Source: Spongiibacteraceae bacterium
Lineage (GTDB): Bacteria; Pseudomonadota; Gammaproteobacteria; Pseudomonadales; Dasaniaceae
DNA length: 35,156 nucleotides
Assembly (NCBI GenBank): GCA_030621845.1
Contig: JAUXHA010000019.1
Location: forward strand, 1-35,156
Reading direction: 5' to 3'
Below are positions 32,683 through 35,156 of this stretch, piece by piece. A program made the translations under genes and the position numbers. The number at the start of each line of letters is the position of its first letter. Position 1 is the first letter of the stretch. Under the pieces are notes generated by a model, which saw nothing but the letters and a program-made list of their open reading frames with translations, was not told the origin of the DNA and ran no database searches.

Positions 32683-34112
32683 TGGTGAAGATCCAGCGCA
32701 CAGTAATTATCAGCCAGTTATTAATTTTCATCGTAGCTATGGTCTCCTGTGGGGGAGGCAGTGGCGGAGGCACCGTCGCTGGTATAGGTGGCACCGGTTC
32801 CAGGGTCACTGGGCCAATCGATGGTTTTGGCAGTATTTTTGTTAACGGTATCGAGTTTGAGCTTGATACGGCTACCATCACTGTTGATAGTGCCAATGCG
32901 ACTGAATCCCAGTTGAGCTTGGGGATGGTGGTAACGGTATTCGGTACGGTAGATGACAGTGGGCTGACTGGCGTGGCCGAGAGCGTTGAGTTTGACGATG
33001 ACGTTCAGGGGCCAATCTCATCGATAAGCAACAATGCGGATGGTACCGTGAAAACGCTGCTGGTGTTTGGGCTTCCGGTTGTAGCGGATCAGGCAAGCAC
33101 CATTTTTGACGGTGTCACTTTTGATACATTGGCAATTAATGATGTGGTAGAGGTCAGTGGTTTCATGGATGCTAATTTCAGCTTGCAGGCTACCCGAATT
33201 GAGAAAAAAGAGGATTTCCTTGAGGGTGTAAGTGAAATAGAAATCAAAGGCAGTGTTAGCGGTTTGTCCGGTACTCAATTTAACCTGGGTACCTTAACGA
33301 TTGATTTTTCAGCGGCTGATTTGTCGGATATAGAAGGGGGTAATTTGAGTAATGGCATGAGTGTGGAGGTCAAAGGCACCCTGTCAGCTACCGTGATTAC
33401 TGCAAGTATAATCGAACAAGAGGACGGTCTCTTTGGCGAAGATGAAGAGCGTGTGAGTTTTGAAGGTATTATTTCTGAATTTCTCAGTGTGAGTAACTTC
33501 AAACTATCAGGCCAGCCAGTGAATGCGGCAAATGCGCAATTACAACCGGCAACGCTTCAGCTGAAAAATGGTATTCAAGTTCAGGTAGAGGGCTCAGTGG
33601 TCAATGGTGTGTTGGTTGCCGATGAGGTGGAATCACGCAGTAGTGAAATTACCCTCGTAGCCCCAGTCCTGTCGCTGGATGTTAGCGGGAGTAGTGGCAC
33701 TGTTACCCTGGCCTTTGCAGCGGGTAATGTCAGTTTCTCAGTCAACAACCAAACGGAATTAAGGGATGAAACTGATAGTTTTGATCCCTTGAGCCTGTCA
33801 AATATTCGTGCCGGAGACTATCTGGAAGTGAAAGCGCTCACTGACAATGGCCAGTTGATGGCCCTCGAAGTCAGGCTTCAGGAGGCATCAGCTGAAATGC
33901 TGGAAGGTCAGGTGGATAGCTTTATCAGCAGTAGTGAAATCACCGTGCTAGGGCTTAGTTACAGTACTTCCGGAGCCAGCTTCGAGGATAGTAATGATAT
34001 GCCAATCACGGGAAGTGATTTTTATATGTCGTTACAAAATGGCAATTTGGTGAAAATTAAAGATGATGAGCCCGCTGATGGAATTGCCGATGATGTGGAA
34101 TATGAAGATTGA
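32679..34112 (+). CDS. DUF5666 repeat lipoprotein
   Basis: A 477-aa secreted protein. The signal peptide ends AMVSC-GGG (Cys near residue 24), a likely lipobox, so it should be lipid-anchored. GIGGTGSRVTGPIDGFGSIF is the usual opening of DUF5666 proteins. After it come about five to six repeats of a small beta domain, seen as F..I.VNG..., then L..GM.V.V.G and V.A..VE. The second and third repeats contain G.V..L....F.L....V. The ATG overlaps the DUF6502 stop by 4 bp. The function of the family is unknown; the repeats resemble OB-like barrels. Confidence 0.8.
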   Translation: MMVKIQRTVIISQLLIFIVAMVSCGGGSGGGTVAGIGGTGSRVTGPIDGFGSIFVNGIEFELDTATITVDSANATESQLSLGMVVTVFGTVDDSGLTGVAESVEFDDDVQGPISSISNNADGTVKTLLVFGLPVVADQASTIFDGVTFDTLAINDVVEVSGFMDANFSLQATRIEKKEDFLEGVSEIEIKGSVSGLSGTQFNLGTLTIDFSAADLSDIEGGNLSNGMSVEVKGTLSATVITASIIEQEDGLFGEDEERVSFEGIISEFLSVSNFKLSGQPVNAANAQLQPATLQLKNGIQVQVEGSVVNGVLVADEVESRSSEITLVAPVLSLDVSGSSGTVTLAFAAGNVSFSVNNQTELRDETDSFDPLSLSNIRAGDYLEVKALTDNGQLMALEVRLQEASAEMLEGQVDSFISSSEITVLGLSYSTSGASFEDSNDMPITGSDFYMSLQNGNLVKIKDDEPADGIADDVEYED

Positions 34113-34218
34113 TAGAAAGCCTGGTGGGCTGTTCTTGTAGACGAATTGTGGACTTAGCCCGTAGCCCTTCTTTCGTGTAAGCTGTTAAATTTTCAAACGC
34201 ATCACGCTTGGAGTGAGC

Positions 34219-35156
34219 ATGAAACATCATCTGAATCACACGATAACTGTATTTGCCTGCGCAATTGCACTCGTTGCGACCGGCTATAGCCAGGCGGGTG
34301 AAAAAAATTATTCCCCCTACGTTAATCAGTCCTTCCCCCAGAATGTCTATTTTGGTGATACGCATCTGCACACGGCCTATTCCACCGATGCAGGCATGGT
34401 CGGTAACACCACTACGCCAGAACAGGCTTATCGTGTTGCCATGGGCGAAACGATCACCAGTCCCACCGGTCTATTGGTGCAACTAAAGAGGCCATTGGAT
34501 TTTGTTGTTATTTCAGACCATGCGGAAAATTTGGGGCTGGCACCCTTTATTGCTCGTTCCGATAAAAGTGTTCTGGAAACTCCCACAGGGAAAAGATGGT
34601 ACAACATGGTCAAGGCAGGTGATGGCTATGACGTCTTTATTGAATGGGTGGCGACAACGGGTACCGGCGAGGATCCGATCAAAAGCCAGGCTATGACCCG
34701 CTCGGCCTGGAGTGATCTCATCGAAGCGGCAGAAAAATACAACCAGCCTGGTGTCTTTACCGCCCTCCACGGCTTTGAATGGACTTCCATGCCCGGTGGC
34801 AATAACTTGCATCGCAACGTGATATTTAGAGATGGCGCCGATAAAGTCAGCCAGATTCTTCCGATGTCCCTTTATGATTCGGAGGATGTGGAAGATCTTT
34901 GGGCATACCTTGATGCCTATGAGAAAAAAACCGGGGGCAAGGTGTTCGCCATTCCCCATAACGGCAATATGAGTAACGGCACGATGTTTTCCCCGACAAA
35001 ATTTGCCAGCAGCGAGCCTCTTGATAAAGCCTACGTTGAAACGCGCGCACGATGGGAGCCAGTTTACGAAACAACCCAAATCAAGGGCGATGGAGAAACC
35101 CATCGTTTTCTCTCTCCGGACGATGCCTTTGCCGATTTTGAAACTTTGGACAAATA
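34219..35156 (+). CDS. DUF3604 family protein, C-terminus cut by the window end
   Basis: Begins ATG at 34219 and is open to the window edge (312 codons). A signal peptide (about 1-26, cut near SQA-GE) is followed by VYFGDTHLHTAYSTDAGMVG with the H-x-H metal pair (His49, His51). VVISDHAENLG, TALHGFEWTSMPGGNNLHRN and AIPHNGNMSNG carry further histidines, all typical of DUF3604 (PF12228). It is a second member of the family of the gene at 16337 but clearly diverged: it lacks the N-terminal membrane anchor and has a cleavable signal instead. It lies 106 bp after the DUF5666 gene on the same strand; whether it is in that operon is unclear. Confidence 0.88.
   Translation, partial: MKHHLNHTITVFACAIALVATGYSQAGEKNYSPYVNQSFPQNVYFGDTHLHTAYSTDAGMVGNTTTPEQAYRVAMGETITSPTGLLVQLKRPLDFVVISDHAENLGLAPFIARSDKSVLETPTGKRWYNMVKAGDGYDVFIEWVATTGTGEDPIKSQAMTRSAWSDLIEAAEKYNQPGVFTALHGFEWTSMPGGNNLHRNVIFRDGADKVSQILPMSLYDSEDVEDLWAYLDAYEKKTGGKVFAIPHNGNMSNGTMFSPTKFASSEPLDKAYVETRARWEPVYETTQIKGDGETHRFLSPDDAFADFETLDK

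Noticed and set aside
34118-34134. Possible terminator after the DUF5666 gene
   Set aside because: The stem has only 4 bp (AGCC/GGCT) and no proper T run.

Overview
The window looks like chromosomal DNA of a free-living, probably marine, gammaproteobacterium. Support for this: a proton-translocating transhydrogenase with its alpha subunit split in two (pntAA-pntAB-pntB), an RND efflux pair, a sulfotransferase beside a DUF1214 protein, DUF3604 proteins, a DUF6502/DUF5666 pair, and intermediate GC content. No rRNA, tRNA, CRISPR array, insertion sequence or phage gene was seen. The assignment rests on gene content only, not on a marker gene.

Layout. 1-6.1 kb (minus strand): start of an RND permease, its membrane-fusion lipoprotein, a secreted CFI-box protein, a small PCP_red-like protein, a globin-like protein, and the pntAA-pntAB-pntB operon with a clear terminator. 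6.5-11.75 kb (plus strand): a hotdog thioesterase, a nitrobindin-like heme-binding barrel, a six-helix membrane protein, a sulfotransferase and a DUF1214 protein. Between these lie three gene remnants: the C-terminal tail of an acyl-CoA synthetase, a TetR repressor cut off after its DNA-binding region, and an SDR cut off after about 19 codons. They show that this stretch has been rearranged. The SDR stub ends exactly where an oppositely oriented sugar cluster begins.

11.76-22.3 kb (minus strand): a mannoside-use locus. It holds a secreted GH92 alpha-mannosidase, a FucP-type sugar/H+ symporter, a PfkB sugar kinase, an AGE-family epimerase and a polyol-type zinc dehydrogenase, plus a DUF3604 protein and a secreted propeller-like protein. 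Inferred path: GH92 releases mannose, the symporter imports it, the AGE enzyme makes fructose, and the kinase makes fructose 6-phosphate.

22.5-31.7 kb: the most unusual part. Two divergent units share one 192-bp intergenic region. The minus unit is a b-type cytochrome membrane protein, a 21-heme c-type cytochrome, a 15/16-heme c-type cytochrome and a SPOR/TPR/outer-membrane beta-barrel protein. The plus unit is a membrane-anchored ferredoxin-flavin NAD(P)H oxidoreductase and a periplasmic Sel1/ankyrin protein. Together they have every part needed to carry electrons from cytoplasmic NAD(P)H across the inner membrane and periplasm to the outer membrane, but they do not look like the standard Mtr, Pio or Omb-type conduits.

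31.8-35.2 kb (plus strand): DUF6502 (likely DNA-binding) and DUF5666 lipoprotein genes overlap by 4 bp, followed by a second DUF3604 gene cut by the window end. A 16-bp palindrome (TGGGAATATATTCCCA) lies directly before the DUF6502 start. Related copies lie upstream in the same gap and in the divergent promoter of the cytochrome units, which suggests one shared regulator.
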